A stretch of 64,000 nt of DNA from Lachnospiraceae bacterium NC2008 (GCA_000687675.1 JHWS01000004.1:248001-312000); one strand, 5' to 3'. Positions 8,755-18,170 are shown, numbered from the stretch's first letter. A program made the numbers and translations. Notes: generated by a model not told the origin, from the sequence alone.

Positions 8755-10293
8755 ATGGTTACTGAAGTTATTGGAGCCGGTATTAACGGTATCGACTCTT
8801 ATATTGTGAAAGTGGAGGTGGACATATCTGATGGACTGCCAGTTTTTGAGTTGATTGGACTTCTTAATTCAGAAGTTAGGGAGGCTAAAGAAAGGGTAAA
8901 AGTATCTCTAAAAAATTGCGGCATATATATGGAACCTAAGAGAATAACAATAAATCTTTCTCCAGCAAATATCAGAAAAGAAGGCACGGGTTATGACCTT
9001 CCTATTGCGATAGGGATGTTAGCTGGTCTTGGCTATGTTTCTAAAAGTAGTTTGGAAAACATATTATTTGTTGGAGAGATTGGATTAAATGGTGAAATAA
9101 AATATATAAAAGGTGTCCTTCCTATAACTATGGAGGCACAAAAAAGAGGAATATCAACAGTAATAGTTCCTAAAGGTAATGCGAAAGAGGCTGCTATAGT
9201 AAAAGGCATGAAAGTTGTTGGTGTAAGACATATTGAAGAATTAACAAAATATCTGAATTCAGAGAATAAAGATGAACTTATACCACCTACAACCGCGGAT
9301 ATAGATGATTATTTGCAAAGCGATTTTTATAACCTTCCGGATTTCAAAGATGTTTCTGGGCAGGAGGCGGCAAAGAGAGGGTTAGAAATTGCTGCAGCAG
9401 GTTTTCACAATGTTCTTATGATAGGACCGCCAGGAGCCGGAAAGTCCATGATGGCAAAGCGACTCCCCTCTATTATGCCTAAGATGACACTTAAAGAGTG
9501 CTTGGAAGTAACGAAAATATATAGCGTTTGCGGATTACTGGAATCAGATAAACCGCTAATTAGTACCAGACCATTTTGCAGTCCACATCATACGGCATCA
9601 TATAGTTCCATGACAGGTGGAGGTAATTCTCCAAGACCAGGTCTTATAAGCAGATCGCATAAAGGAGTTCTATTCCTTGACGAGGTTGTTCATTTCTCAT
9701 CAACAACCTTAGAAATCCTAAGACAACCAATTGAAGATAAATGTATACAGGTTACAAGAGCTAATTGGAATCAAACATTTCCTGCGGATTTTATGCTTAT
9801 AGCAGCGATGAATCCATGTCCTTGTGGTATGTATCCAGATTTAAACAAGTGCAATTGTACACCAGACAAGATAAGACACTATATAGGGAAAATATCTGGG
9901 CCTATATTAGACCGTATTGATTTATGTATAGAAACATCAAAAGTAGAAATAAAGGATATTAACCGAGAAGGAAGCTTAAGTAGTGAAGTTATGCGCGAAC
10001 AGGTGCTTAAAGCTATAGAAGCACAAAAAGAAAGATACAAAGGAACAGATATAGTGTTTAATTCTTCGTTATCTGCAGGAAATATAGATGAATATATTGT
10101 TCTTGGTAAGAAGGAGAAGTCGCTTATGGAGAAGGTTTATAACAAGCTAGGCTTAAGTGCCAGAGGCTACCATAGGATTCTTAAAGTTGCCAGAACTATA
10201 GCGGATATAGATGGAAGTAAGGATGTTGAGTGTAAGCACTTGCTTGAAGCGGTTTGTTATAGAGGAGTGGAGGATAAGTATTTTAATATATGA
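8755..10293 (+). CDS. comM: ComM/YifB-family Mg-chelatase-like AAA+ ATPase
   Basis: The 512 residues are the normal length. The N-terminal Lon-protease-like fold holds LSPANIRKEGTGYDLPIA and GEIGLNGEI. The AAA+ module holds Walker A GPPGAGKSMMAKR, CSPHHTASYSSMTGGG, Walker B GVLFLDEV and the NPCPCG motif. In Vibrio, ComM is a hexameric helicase that promotes branch migration of transformed DNA. The start follows a perfect AGGAGG. It overlaps dprA by four bases (ATGA), which indicates translational coupling, and both proteins act on the incoming strand. A housekeeping role outside transformation is possible, because many non-competent bacteria also keep this pair. Confidence 0.93.
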   Translation: MVTEVIGAGINGIDSYIVKVEVDISDGLPVFELIGLLNSEVREAKERVKVSLKNCGIYMEPKRITINLSPANIRKEGTGYDLPIAIGMLAGLGYVSKSSLENILFVGEIGLNGEIKYIKGVLPITMEAQKRGISTVIVPKGNAKEAAIVKGMKVVGVRHIEELTKYLNSENKDELIPPTTADIDDYLQSDFYNLPDFKDVSGQEAAKRGLEIAAAGFHNVLMIGPPGAGKSMMAKRLPSIMPKMTLKECLEVTKIYSVCGLLESDKPLISTRPFCSPHHTASYSSMTGGGNSPRPGLISRSHKGVLFLDEVVHFSSTTLEILRQPIEDKCIQVTRANWNQTFPADFMLIAAMNPCPCGMYPDLNKCNCTPDKIRHYIGKISGPILDRIDLCIETSKVEIKDINREGSLSSEVMREQVLKAIEAQKERYKGTDIVFNSSLSAGNIDEYIVLGKKEKSLMEKVYNKLGLSARGYHRILKVARTIADIDGSKDVECKHLLEAVCYRGVEDKYFNI

Positions 10294-11426
10294 GTTTTAA
10301 TAAATATCAAGTTGGGCTGGCCTGTATCGAAGAACTAGGCGGAGCACCAATAAGAAGGCTTTTGGAAAAATATGGAGATGAAGAGGCTATATGGAAGATG
10401 ACTGATTCGGAAGTTAATGGCTTATTGACACTTACAGATAAACAAAAAGAAGCCTATATTTCAAAAAGAAGACGCTATGATTTGGATAAAACTTATGAAT
10501 ATGTCACATCTAAGAAAGTAAAACTGGTTGCTTATAGGGACTCAATATATCCTACCCAATTAAAAAAAATACCATCGCCTCCGTCATATTTGTTTTATTT
10601 AGGGAATCTACCTAAAGATGATGTTCCATCTGTATCAATTATAGGAGCCAGGATGTGTAGTGAATATGGTAAAGAGGCTGCTAAGTATTATTCTTCTGTA
10701 CTATCTAAAAATGGAGTGCAGGTAATAAGTGGTCTTGCCAGCGGAATAGATGGGATTTCACAAAGAGCAGCATTAGATGCGGATGGCAGCAGTTTTGGTG
10801 TTCTTGGCTCTGGAATCGATGTTTGTTATCCAGTGGCAAATAAAAGTTTGTACAAAGATTTGGCTATCATAGGCGGAGTAATATCAGAAAATCCTATTGG
10901 ATCAAAACCATTACCTTATCACTTCCCTATGAGAAATAGGATTATAAGTGGACTTTCAGATATTGTTTTAGTGGTTGAAGCTAAAGAAAAGAGTGGAACC
11001 TTAATAACTGTGAGTATGGCACTAGAGCAAGGCAAAGATGTATATGCTCTTCCAGGGAATTACAACTCAAGACTTAGTTTGGGTTGCAATAAATTGATAG
11101 CTGACGGTGCAGGAATAGCCTATAGTCCAGAGGTTCTGTTAGAAGAACTGGGAATGAAATATAATATCGAAAAGCAAAATGGGGCAGAAGAACGTATTTA
11201 TAATAGGCTATCTAAAGTCGATTGGACAGATGAGGATGAATATAAAACGGCTAAAGAATTAATTAAATTACTAAACAAACATGATTATGATATTAACCAA
11301 CTATATGAGGAACTGAAAGATATTACAATTGAGCAGTTAAGCTATATTCTAATGAAGTTATCGATGGAAAATATCGTCTCTGATAGTCTTGGAAAGTACC
11401 ATTTATGCAATTTATGCACAAGTTGA
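10290..11426 (+). CDS. dprA: DNA-processing protein DprA (Smf)
   Basis: An N-terminal SAM/HhH-like region precedes the Rossmann DprA core: SIIGARMCSEYG, SGLASGIDGISQRAAL, GVLGSGIDVCYP, FPMRNRIISGLSD, SGTLITVSMALEQGKDVYALPG. A C-terminal winged-helix-like segment brings the total to 378 residues. DprA loads RecA onto incoming single-stranded DNA and shields it during natural transformation. It overlaps comM by four bases. In Bacillus subtilis the gene after dprA is topA; here nine kilobases plus of pilus genes intervene before topA. No terminator is evident directly after the stop. Confidence 0.95.
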   Translation: MSFNKYQVGLACIEELGGAPIRRLLEKYGDEEAIWKMTDSEVNGLLTLTDKQKEAYISKRRRYDLDKTYEYVTSKKVKLVAYRDSIYPTQLKKIPSPPSYLFYLGNLPKDDVPSVSIIGARMCSEYGKEAAKYYSSVLSKNGVQVISGLASGIDGISQRAALDADGSSFGVLGSGIDVCYPVANKSLYKDLAIIGGVISENPIGSKPLPYHFPMRNRIISGLSDIVLVVEAKEKSGTLITVSMALEQGKDVYALPGNYNSRLSLGCNKLIADGAGIAYSPEVLLEELGMKYNIEKQNGAEERIYNRLSKVDWTDEDEYKTAKELIKLLNKHDYDINQLYEELKDITIEQLSYILMKLSMENIVSDSLGKYHLCNLCTS

Positions 11427-11625
11427 CGTAATCTCTATTGTAAATATTGATAAAAATACTATATTTCCTTTATTTTTTCTTTTGAATATGTAATAATAAT
11501 GCTTGGACTAATGGGCAAACTGTGTTTATTAGCCGTATAGAAGGGCAGAGCAAAGTGTATTATTACTATAGTTCTAGTGCTGGAACATGATGCATCTGCT
11601 TATAAGAAGGGAATGGTTGTACAAA
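11427..11625 (+). promoter_or_regulatory. Structured leader region upstream of pilB
   Basis: The 199-base gap is AT-rich at first, with TAATAAT (about 11489-11496) as a possible -10. It then becomes more GC-balanced and self-complementary. CTAAT...ATTAG encloses AAAC-TGT-GTTT, and GTTC/GAAC arms follow near 11570-11586. The pair GGGCAAAC and GAGCAAAG is reminiscent of the class I c-di-GMP riboswitch core but is not a convincing full match. Confidence 0.35.
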
Positions 11626-13374
11626 ATGGCACTTTTTGGAGAGAAGAAACGATTAGGTGATACTCTCGTAGAGAATGGTCTTATTACTGAAGAACAATTA
11701 AAACATGCTCTAGAAGAACAGAAGGAAAGAAAGACTAAGCTTGGTGAGACTCTTATGAGTCTTGGATATATCACACCTGAGAAGTTTGCTCACTTCTTCA
11801 GTGATATCATGCACTATGATCTTGTGAGTCCAGAAGAACTTGCAGCATTTGATCAAAGAGCAATTGATATGGTTGGTGAAACTATTATCAAGAAAGATGA
11901 GATTCTTCCTTTTGGATTTGATGAGGATAATATTAATCTTATCCATGTAGCTATGTCAGATCCTATGAACTTAGGTATTATCGATGATATTGAAATGGCT
12001 ACAGGTATGGAAGTTAAAGCGTTCTATGCACCTCAAACATCTATATCAGTTATTATTGATAAGTTATACGGTAAGAAAGCTACAATGGAAGCTGCTGAGC
12101 AGTTCGAAGCTGAACATGCCGCAGAGTTCGAAGATGAAGAAAAAGAAGAAGATGATTCAGTAGGTGATGCACCTATTGTTAAGATTGTTAGATCTATGAT
12201 ACAGCAGGCTGTTCGAGAAGGGGCTTCCGATATTCACATCGAGCCACTTGAAAAGTCACTTCGTGTAAGATGCCGTGTTGATGGTATGCTTCAGGAAGAT
12301 GCTGTATATTCTTTAAATATGCTCAATGCTATGACAGCTTGTATTAAGATTATCTCTGGTCTTGATATTTCTGAAAAGAGAAAGCCACAGGATGGGCGTC
12401 TTACATATGTTGTTGATGGCGTTGAATTCGATGTCCGTGTTTCTATACTTCCAACAGTATATGGCGAAAAGACTGTTATGCGACTTACAAAGAAGCAAGG
12501 TCTTACCCAGGAAAAGAAGTACCTCGGTCTTTATCCTGATGATGAAGCAAGACTTGATGGTATCATGAATAACCCACACGGAATTATTCTTGTTACCGGA
12601 CCTACTGGTTCTGGTAAATCTACAACATGTTATACCGTTTTAAATGAACTTAATAAACCTGATGTTAATATCATCACTGTTGAAGACCCTGTCGAAGCTA
12701 ATGTGGCAGGTATCAACCAGGTACAGGTTAACGTCAAGGCTGGTCTTACATTCGCATCAGCCCTTAGATCTATCCTTCGTCAGGACCCTGATATTATCAT
12801 GATAGGTGAGATTCGAGATGGCGAGACTGCTCAGATTGCTGTTCAGGCTTCTATTACAGGTCACCTTGTTATATCTACACTGCATACTAACTCAACATCA
12901 GCATCTGTAACCCGACTTATTGATATGGGTGTTGAACCTTATATGATTGGTGATGCGGTTGTTGGTATTATTGCACAGCGTCTTGTAAGAAGACTTTGTC
13001 CAGAGTGTAAGGTTCCTCATATAGCTACAGAAAGAGAAAAAGTACTTCTGGGCTACACTGGTACAGAAGATATTACAATTTATGAACCTGGTGGATGCGA
13101 GAAGTGTGGTTCTGGTTATAAAGGACGAAGAGCTATATATGAAATTATGCCAATATCTGCTAATATTAGACGAGTTCTTCATGAAACAGTTACTGCAGAA
13201 ATTATTCAGGATACTGCGGTAGCAGAAGGTATGAATACTCTTCGTATGGCTGGTGCTCGTAACGTACTTGAAGGCGTAACATCTATAGCTGAGATGGTTA
13301 GAGTTGCTTACGATATGGATGCTCAGAATGAGGCATCTAAAGCAGAAGTATCTGAAGAAGAAAGTGCTTCTTAA
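11626..13374 (+). CDS. pilB: Type IV pilus assembly ATPase PilB with c-di-GMP-type MshEN domain
   Basis: The N-terminus has a tandem MshEN motif, RLGDTLVENGLI...LEEQ (residues 9-32) and KLGETLMSLGYI (38 onward), separated by five residues. In MshE and related ATPases this arrangement binds c-di-GMP. The ATPase core follows: GASDIHIEP, Walker A GPTGSGKST, EDPVEANVAGINQVQVN, LRQDPDIIMIGEIRDGETA and GHLVISTLHTN. The zinc tetracysteine is CPEC...CEKC. PilB drives pilin polymerisation. I prefer the ATG at 11626, which gives MALFGEKKRLG and 582 residues. A TTG at 11617 sits closer to the AAGGGA ribosome site, and an ATG at 11587 has no such site. It heads a pilB-pilC unit. Confidence 0.94.
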   Translation: MALFGEKKRLGDTLVENGLITEEQLKHALEEQKERKTKLGETLMSLGYITPEKFAHFFSDIMHYDLVSPEELAAFDQRAIDMVGETIIKKDEILPFGFDEDNINLIHVAMSDPMNLGIIDDIEMATGMEVKAFYAPQTSISVIIDKLYGKKATMEAAEQFEAEHAAEFEDEEKEEDDSVGDAPIVKIVRSMIQQAVREGASDIHIEPLEKSLRVRCRVDGMLQEDAVYSLNMLNAMTACIKIISGLDISEKRKPQDGRLTYVVDGVEFDVRVSILPTVYGEKTVMRLTKKQGLTQEKKYLGLYPDDEARLDGIMNNPHGIILVTGPTGSGKSTTCYTVLNELNKPDVNIITVEDPVEANVAGINQVQVNVKAGLTFASALRSILRQDPDIIMIGEIRDGETAQIAVQASITGHLVISTLHTNSTSASVTRLIDMGVEPYMIGDAVVGIIAQRLVRRLCPECKVPHIATEREKVLLGYTGTEDITIYEPGGCEKCGSGYKGRRAIYEIMPISANIRRVLHETVTAEIIQDTAVAEGMNTLRMAGARNVLEGVTSIAEMVRVAYDMDAQNEASKAEVSEEESAS

Positions 13375-13422
13375 TAAAGTGCATAATAAATAAAAAATAA
13401 ATTAATGTAAAGGTGGGAGTTT

Positions 13423-14634
13423 ATGGCACAATTTGCATACAGGGTTATGACCCCTGCAGGAAAAGAGAAAAAAGGACATATTGAAGCTAAGTCAAGAGAT
13501 GCAGCAATGAGTGTTCTTAAGGCTGATAAGAATGTGATAATATCTTGTCAGGAAGCTACTGGATTAAAGAAACAAGTTGGTCTTGGTGGAGGGAAAAAGA
13601 TTAAGCCTCGAGACCTTTCGGTTTTTTGTCATCAGTTTGAATCTATTAATGGAGCGGGCGTATCCGTAGTTGATTCGTTCATGATGCTTGGTGATCAGAC
13701 GGAAAATCCTTCGCTTGCGGCAGCAATTAAGGCAACACATCATGATATATCAAAAGGTGATCCGCTTGCAGTTGCCATGAGAAGAAGATCAGGTGTATTT
13801 CCGGAGATGCTTTGTAACATGGTTGAAGCTGGTGAGGCATCAGGATCTCTTGATAAATCATTCAGCCGTATGGCTGTACAGTTTGAAAAGGATGCAGCAC
13901 TTCAGTCAGCTGTTAAGAAGGCTATAACATATCCTATAATCCTTATTATAGTGCTTGTAGCAGTTATTTTTATACTTATGACATTCGTTATTCCACAGTT
14001 TATGGGTATGTTCGCGGATCTTGGTACTGAGATGCCTGCTATTACAATGAACCTTATACATGTTTCAAACTTCTTTGTTAACTATTGGTGGTTGTTACTT
14101 ATTATCATAGTAGGACTTGTCTTTGGTATTAAGCTCTTTTCTAAAACTGATTATGGTAGAGAAGTTACTTCGTCGTTAGCTCTTAAAGTTCCAGTACTTG
14201 GTGGTGTAAAAACGAAGTCGGCCTGTGCGAGACTAGGGCGTACTCTTTGTACACTTCTTGCGGCTGGTGTTCCTATGGTAGATGCTATAGAGATAACTGG
14301 TAAGTCAATGGAAAACTTGTATTATAAGAGAGCTATGAGAGAAGCAAAGGAACAGGTTATGCGAGGTGTTCCGCTTTCAAAACCTCTTAAATCGTGTGGT
14401 TTATTCCCTTCTATGGTCATTCATATGGTATCTATTGGTGAGGAAACAGGTAACATTGAGACTATGCTTGAAAATGTAGCAACATACTATGAAGAAGATG
14501 TTCAGCTTGCTACAGAGCAGATGATGACGATTTTGGAACCTTTAATTATCGTTGTTATGGCAGTTGTTGTTGGTTATATCGTTATTGCCATACTTACACC
14601 TATGTTCACTCTGTACGAATCACTTTCAAGCTAA
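13423..14634 (+). CDS. pilC: Type IV pilus platform protein PilC
   Basis: The 403-residue protein has two T2SSF domains. The first contains FCHQFESINGAGVSVVDSF, and the second contains RLGRTLCTLLAAGVPMVDAI. Both carry the EAGEASGSL / SIGEETGNIE motif, and three membrane helices lie near 165-190, 215-240 and 375-398. PilC is the inner-membrane rotor that couples PilB and PilT to pilin. The ribosome site AGGTGGGAG precedes the ATG. The spacer from pilB is 48 bases without a terminator, so the two are co-transcribed; a strong hairpin terminator follows pilC. Confidence 0.95.
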   Translation: MAQFAYRVMTPAGKEKKGHIEAKSRDAAMSVLKADKNVIISCQEATGLKKQVGLGGGKKIKPRDLSVFCHQFESINGAGVSVVDSFMMLGDQTENPSLAAAIKATHHDISKGDPLAVAMRRRSGVFPEMLCNMVEAGEASGSLDKSFSRMAVQFEKDAALQSAVKKAITYPIILIIVLVAVIFILMTFVIPQFMGMFADLGTEMPAITMNLIHVSNFFVNYWWLLLIIIVGLVFGIKLFSKTDYGREVTSSLALKVPVLGGVKTKSACARLGRTLCTLLAAGVPMVDAIEITGKSMENLYYKRAMREAKEQVMRGVPLSKPLKSCGLFPSMVIHMVSIGEETGNIETMLENVATYYEEDVQLATEQMMTILEPLIIVVMAVVVGYIVIAILTPMFTLYESLSS

Positions 14635-14653
14635 AATTTTTAATGCTAATCTT

Positions 14654-14684
14654 AAAGGAAGAACTTCGGTTCTTCCTTTTTTGA
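14654..14684 (+). terminator. Rho-independent terminator after pilC
   Basis: AAGGAAGAAC and GTTCTTCCTT form a 10-bp stem closed by a stable TTCG tetraloop and followed by TTTTTT. It insulates pilBC from the major pilin gene. Confidence 0.92.
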
Positions 14685-14751
14685 TATTTATAATTTGTAT
14701 TATATTAATGTTAACATGCATAAATAACAAAAAATAAGACATGAACGAATA

Positions 14752-14852
14752 TTTACACATTTTATGTGTGATGGTAATATAATGTTATCAAAGGTCACAG
14801 GCAATTACGCCAAAGGCCAAAAATCTAACAAACAAAAAGGAGAAAAGAAGAA
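14752..14852 (+). promoter_or_regulatory. Promoter and leader of the major pilin gene
   Basis: A perfect TATAAT (14778-14783) is preceded by TTTACA (14752-14757) at a long 20-base spacing. The leader is C/A-rich, contains GGTCAC-AGGC...GCC-AAAGGCC short complementarities, and ends with a strong AAGGAG ribosome site eight bases from the ATG. It fits independent, high expression of pilA. Confidence 0.6.
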
Positions 14853-15350
14853 ATGAAGAACAACAAAGGTTTTTCGCTTGTAGAACTTATTATCGTTATT
14901 GCTATCATGGCAATCCTTGTAGGTGTTATGGCACCTCAGCTTATCAAGTACATTGAGAAGACAAATGTATCTTCTGATATTCAGCTTTGCAAGACAATTA
15001 AGACAGCTATGGAAACAGCTTGTACAGATGCTGAAGTTGCTAATGATACTGATTACACACCATTTGCTGAAGGTGATGATGGTGAAATCAAGTCTCTTAC
15101 ATCTTCTTCAAAGGGTAAGGTATGGTATGATTCATTCGAAGAGACTCTTGGTGTAAAGAATGTTGCTGATGTTAACAAGCAGATTAAGTCTACACTTGGT
15201 AAGAAGTCAACAATCGAGTATCTTTGGGTTGCTGACGGTTCAGTTGTAGTTTACATCCCTAACACAAGAAAAGATGGTGCTAAGAAAGACGGTAAGGCTC
15301 TTTCTACAAAGGAATGTATCTACGCTGGTCCTGTAGAACTTAAGTACTAA
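14853..15350 (+). CDS. pilA: Major type IV pilin PilA
   Basis: The 165-residue prepilin has a six-residue basic leader ending in Gly, cleavage before Phe (KG^FSLVELIIVIAIMAIL), Glu5 and a 25-residue hydrophobic helix. These are hallmarks of class IVa pilins. The globular part is rich in Lys, Asp and Thr and lacks a C-terminal disulfide pair of the usual kind. It has its own promoter and terminator, and its codon use is strongly biased (GTT, CTT, AAG), which suggests high expression. It is therefore the best candidate for the main pilus subunit, while the four prepilins at 21.8-26.5 kb look like minor ones. Confidence 0.93.
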   Translation: MKNNKGFSLVELIIVIAIMAILVGVMAPQLIKYIEKTNVSSDIQLCKTIKTAMETACTDAEVANDTDYTPFAEGDDGEIKSLTSSSKGKVWYDSFEETLGVKNVADVNKQIKSTLGKKSTIEYLWVADGSVVVYIPNTRKDGAKKDGKALSTKECIYAGPVELKY

Positions 15351-15371
15351 TTTCTGAAAAGAAAGATTTAA

Positions 15372-15404
15372 AAGAGTGGAGTTTATCTCCACTCTTTTTT
15401 TGTT
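15372..15404 (+). terminator. Rho-independent terminator after pilA
   Basis: GAGTGGAG-TTTAT-CTCCACTC (15374-15394) is followed by a run of seven or more T. Confidence 0.95.
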
Positions 15405-15433
15405 CTTTTTGCGTTGGAATTCAAGGTAACAAC

Positions 15434-15463
15434 TTGACAAATACATGTGTAATTTTAAATAAT
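15434..15463 (+). promoter_or_regulatory. Promoter that abuts the yfhO-like start codon
   Basis: A perfect TTGACA (15434-15439), an 18-base spacer and AATAAT (15458-15463) would place transcription start at about 15470, at or next to the ATG at 15471. No ribosome site is present. Confidence 0.55.
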
Positions 15464-15470
15464 TTAAACT

Positions 15471-18170
15471 ATGAAAAAAATAATTAAGCTTGAGCCTTTA
15501 GTTGCATTCATTTTATCAATAACTATATTTCTTATTTTACTGTGGAATAATAATATATTCGGAAGTGGTAACTATACTATACTTCGTGGGGATTTATTCT
15601 CTCAATATACTGCTTTTATTAGAGAATTCTTGGATTCATTTAAGGGTAATAATTCTTTTTATTACTCTTTTTCTAATTATTTTGGATCTAGTAATTCATT
15701 GATGTTTGCATATTACGCATACAACCCGTTTAACTTCTTATATCTAATTCCAGGTATAAGCCTTTCTTTTGGTACAACTATAATAATATGCATCAAAATT
15801 GGATTATCATCAGCTTGTTTTACTTTATTTTTACAATATATCGATAAAAAACGTGATGTAAACAATTCTTTATATATAGCAATAATTAATTTGATTTCTT
15901 CTCTGTGCTATAGCCTTTCAAGTTTTATTGTTATTTTTCATTATCATATCATGTGGATTGATGCCTTTTATATGCTCCCTTTAATATGTATTTTCTTACA
16001 TAAATTTGTTTATGATAATAAAAAAACTGGCCTTATTATTTCATATGTTTATCTTTTTATAACTAATTTTTATATGGGATATATCGTTGGTTTATTTTCA
16101 GCACTGTGTTTTATATGCCTTTTAGTTTATAAATATGGGATTAAAGATTATAAACAATTATTATCTAAAGCTATATCATATGCAGCCCTGGTCCTTCTTT
16201 CTGTTGGTTCATGTATGTTTCTGTTATTACCGGCAGCCTTACAGCTTATTAATCAGACAGAAGAGGCTCATCAATCATTCCTATCATTAAAAGCAAATTT
16301 CTTGGATATTATCAATTCATTGTTTATTGGACATCTTCCAACAATTAATAATGAAGTTCCTTTTTTATACTGCGGAATAATCACCATACTGCTATTGCCA
16401 CTTTTCTTTTTTAACAGGAATATAAAAAGAAAAGATAAGGTATTGGCTATAGTAATATTAATGCCGCTTTTTCTTTCTATGGTCATAAAACCTCTCTACA
16501 TGCTTATGCATGCTTTTGATAAACCTAATTATTATGGCTTCAGATTTGCATTTTTAGCAATCTTTGTAATGGTGATTATTGGAAATATAACATTAAAAAA
16601 TATTGAGGGATTAAAGCTCTGGTATTTTGTTCCTGCTCCTATATTTTTAATAAGCCTGTATTATTTTATGATAGATGATCAGAAAAACAGATTTTCAAAT
16701 ATATATTTTAATGATTACAGCAAATTCAATATTAATATCGTTTTTATTGCAGTTGTTTCTGTATTAGTATGTTTGTTATTAAAAATCAAATATAAAACAG
16801 TGTTAGCGTGTCTTATTTTAGTTTCACTATTGGTTGAATTGACAATCAATGGAAATATTTTGTTTTATCAGCTTGGAACAAGCGAAACAGAAGATAAGGT
16901 TAATACATATACAACTGCAATTGAGGAGGGATTAGATCAGATTAATAATCTTGAATGTAACTATAATCAGACTGTATATGGCTATGATTATTACAGAATA
17001 AGAATAGATAATGATATTAACTTTAATACAGCAGGGCAGTTTGGCTTCAATTCATTGACATCATTTTCCTCATCGGATGCTCCGAAACTCAGGAAGTTGC
17101 TTAAGAATCTTGGTATAGCAACCGGATATCATTTTATGCTTGAAAAAGGTTATACTGAAGTTACTGAGATGCTATTTGCTGCTAAATATAGAATGGTTCT
17201 TGATTATGATAATGGACAGTTGGCTGAAGTTGGTGTAAATAATATTGCACTTCCTTTGGCATATATGGTAGACGATAACGTATATAACTATAAATCAAAG
17301 GGGAATCCTTTTGATAATCAGGAATATCTAATCAAATGTATGACCGGAAAAGGTTATGATGTATATATTGAAGCGGATGATGAAGTTCATTTTTCATCAA
17401 GAGGTATATCTGTAAACAGAAAAGAAAATAAAGAAAGTTTACTATCGGACAGCTTTTCTTATAATAAAATCAGTGATATCGCCTTCCCGGCAGTATTTTC
17501 AAAAGATGATAATTATGATGGAACTTCTCCATTGATAACATTTTATGTTCCTTATAAAAAAGGCTATGTTTCATATGGTTATGCAGAAGTTAAGGACAAA
17601 GAGATAATAAAAGGCCTGCCTTTATTCTATGGAGCCAATCAGGGAAAGAGGAATGGCAATTCTGTTGCTTACAATGATATAGTAAGAGGAAAAAATAATG
17701 GAAATGCCAAAAATGATATTTTTAACCTGTCTTTAAATTCAAAAGATAGTTATGATTTTAAAAATATTGTTTTCTGTTACTTGGACAATGAAAAAATAAA
17801 AGAAATATATAATGACTTAATTAAAAATAAAGTTGTAATAAATGATTTTAAAACTAGTGATATTAAACTAAAGGTTAATAAAACTCAAAATAGAAGTGTT
17901 GTTTTTACATCTATTCCATACGAAAAAGGCTGGTTCGGATATGTTGACGGACGGAAGGCTGAGATAAAACCCTGCTTGGAGGATACCTTTATAAGTATCG
18001 ATCTAAGTGAATTAGATGATGGAGAACATAACATAGAACTCCGATTTGTTCCGCCAGGAATAAAATCAGGAATGATAATATCTTTGATATCTGTTGTATT
18101 AACGATATTTTATCTATCAAATGTGCTAAAACGTAGAAAAAATAAGGGCTTGCAAGATATATATCACTAA
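15471..18170 (+). CDS. YfhO-family multi-pass membrane protein (putative GT-C glycosyltransferase)
   Basis: The 899-residue protein has about a dozen membrane helices to residue ~460, a large extracytoplasmic domain, and a final helix near residue 870. The N-terminal RGDLFSQYTAFIREF and NPFNFLYLIPG, and the late ENKVVFTSIPYEKGWFGYVDG-type segment (here VVFTSIPYEKGWFGY) followed by FVPPGIKSG, are YfhO-family traits. Bacillus YfhO transfers sugar from a lipid carrier onto lipoteichoic acid outside the membrane. Here it sits between pilA and pilD, so pilin or another surface polymer could be the acceptor; this is inference. It is visibly more AT-rich than its neighbours and lacks a ribosome site, with a promoter that ends at the start codon. 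Confidence 0.8.
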   Translation: MKKIIKLEPLVAFILSITIFLILLWNNNIFGSGNYTILRGDLFSQYTAFIREFLDSFKGNNSFYYSFSNYFGSSNSLMFAYYAYNPFNFLYLIPGISLSFGTTIIICIKIGLSSACFTLFLQYIDKKRDVNNSLYIAIINLISSLCYSLSSFIVIFHYHIMWIDAFYMLPLICIFLHKFVYDNKKTGLIISYVYLFITNFYMGYIVGLFSALCFICLLVYKYGIKDYKQLLSKAISYAALVLLSVGSCMFLLLPAALQLINQTEEAHQSFLSLKANFLDIINSLFIGHLPTINNEVPFLYCGIITILLLPLFFFNRNIKRKDKVLAIVILMPLFLSMVIKPLYMLMHAFDKPNYYGFRFAFLAIFVMVIIGNITLKNIEGLKLWYFVPAPIFLISLYYFMIDDQKNRFSNIYFNDYSKFNINIVFIAVVSVLVCLLLKIKYKTVLACLILVSLLVELTINGNILFYQLGTSETEDKVNTYTTAIEEGLDQINNLECNYNQTVYGYDYYRIRIDNDINFNTAGQFGFNSLTSFSSSDAPKLRKLLKNLGIATGYHFMLEKGYTEVTEMLFAAKYRMVLDYDNGQLAEVGVNNIALPLAYMVDDNVYNYKSKGNPFDNQEYLIKCMTGKGYDVYIEADDEVHFSSRGISVNRKENKESLLSDSFSYNKISDIAFPAVFSKDDNYDGTSPLITFYVPYKKGYVSYGYAEVKDKEIIKGLPLFYGANQGKRNGNSVAYNDIVRGKNNGNAKNDIFNLSLNSKDSYDFKNIVFCYLDNEKIKEIYNDLIKNKVVINDFKTSDIKLKVNKTQNRSVVFTSIPYEKGWFGYVDGRKAEIKPCLEDTFISIDLSELDDGEHNIELRFVPPGIKSGMIISLISVVLTIFYLSNVLKRRKNKGLQDIYH

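Noticed and set aside
14790-14850. GGCAATTACGCC-AAAGGCC in the pilA leader as a riboswitch
   Set aside because: Only short complementary words are present; there is not enough sequence or structure for any riboswitch class I know.
15471-18170. The YfhO-like gene as a recent mobile insertion
   Set aside because: It is AT-rich, but no flanking repeats, transposase or integration site are visible, and the family is common in Firmicutes.
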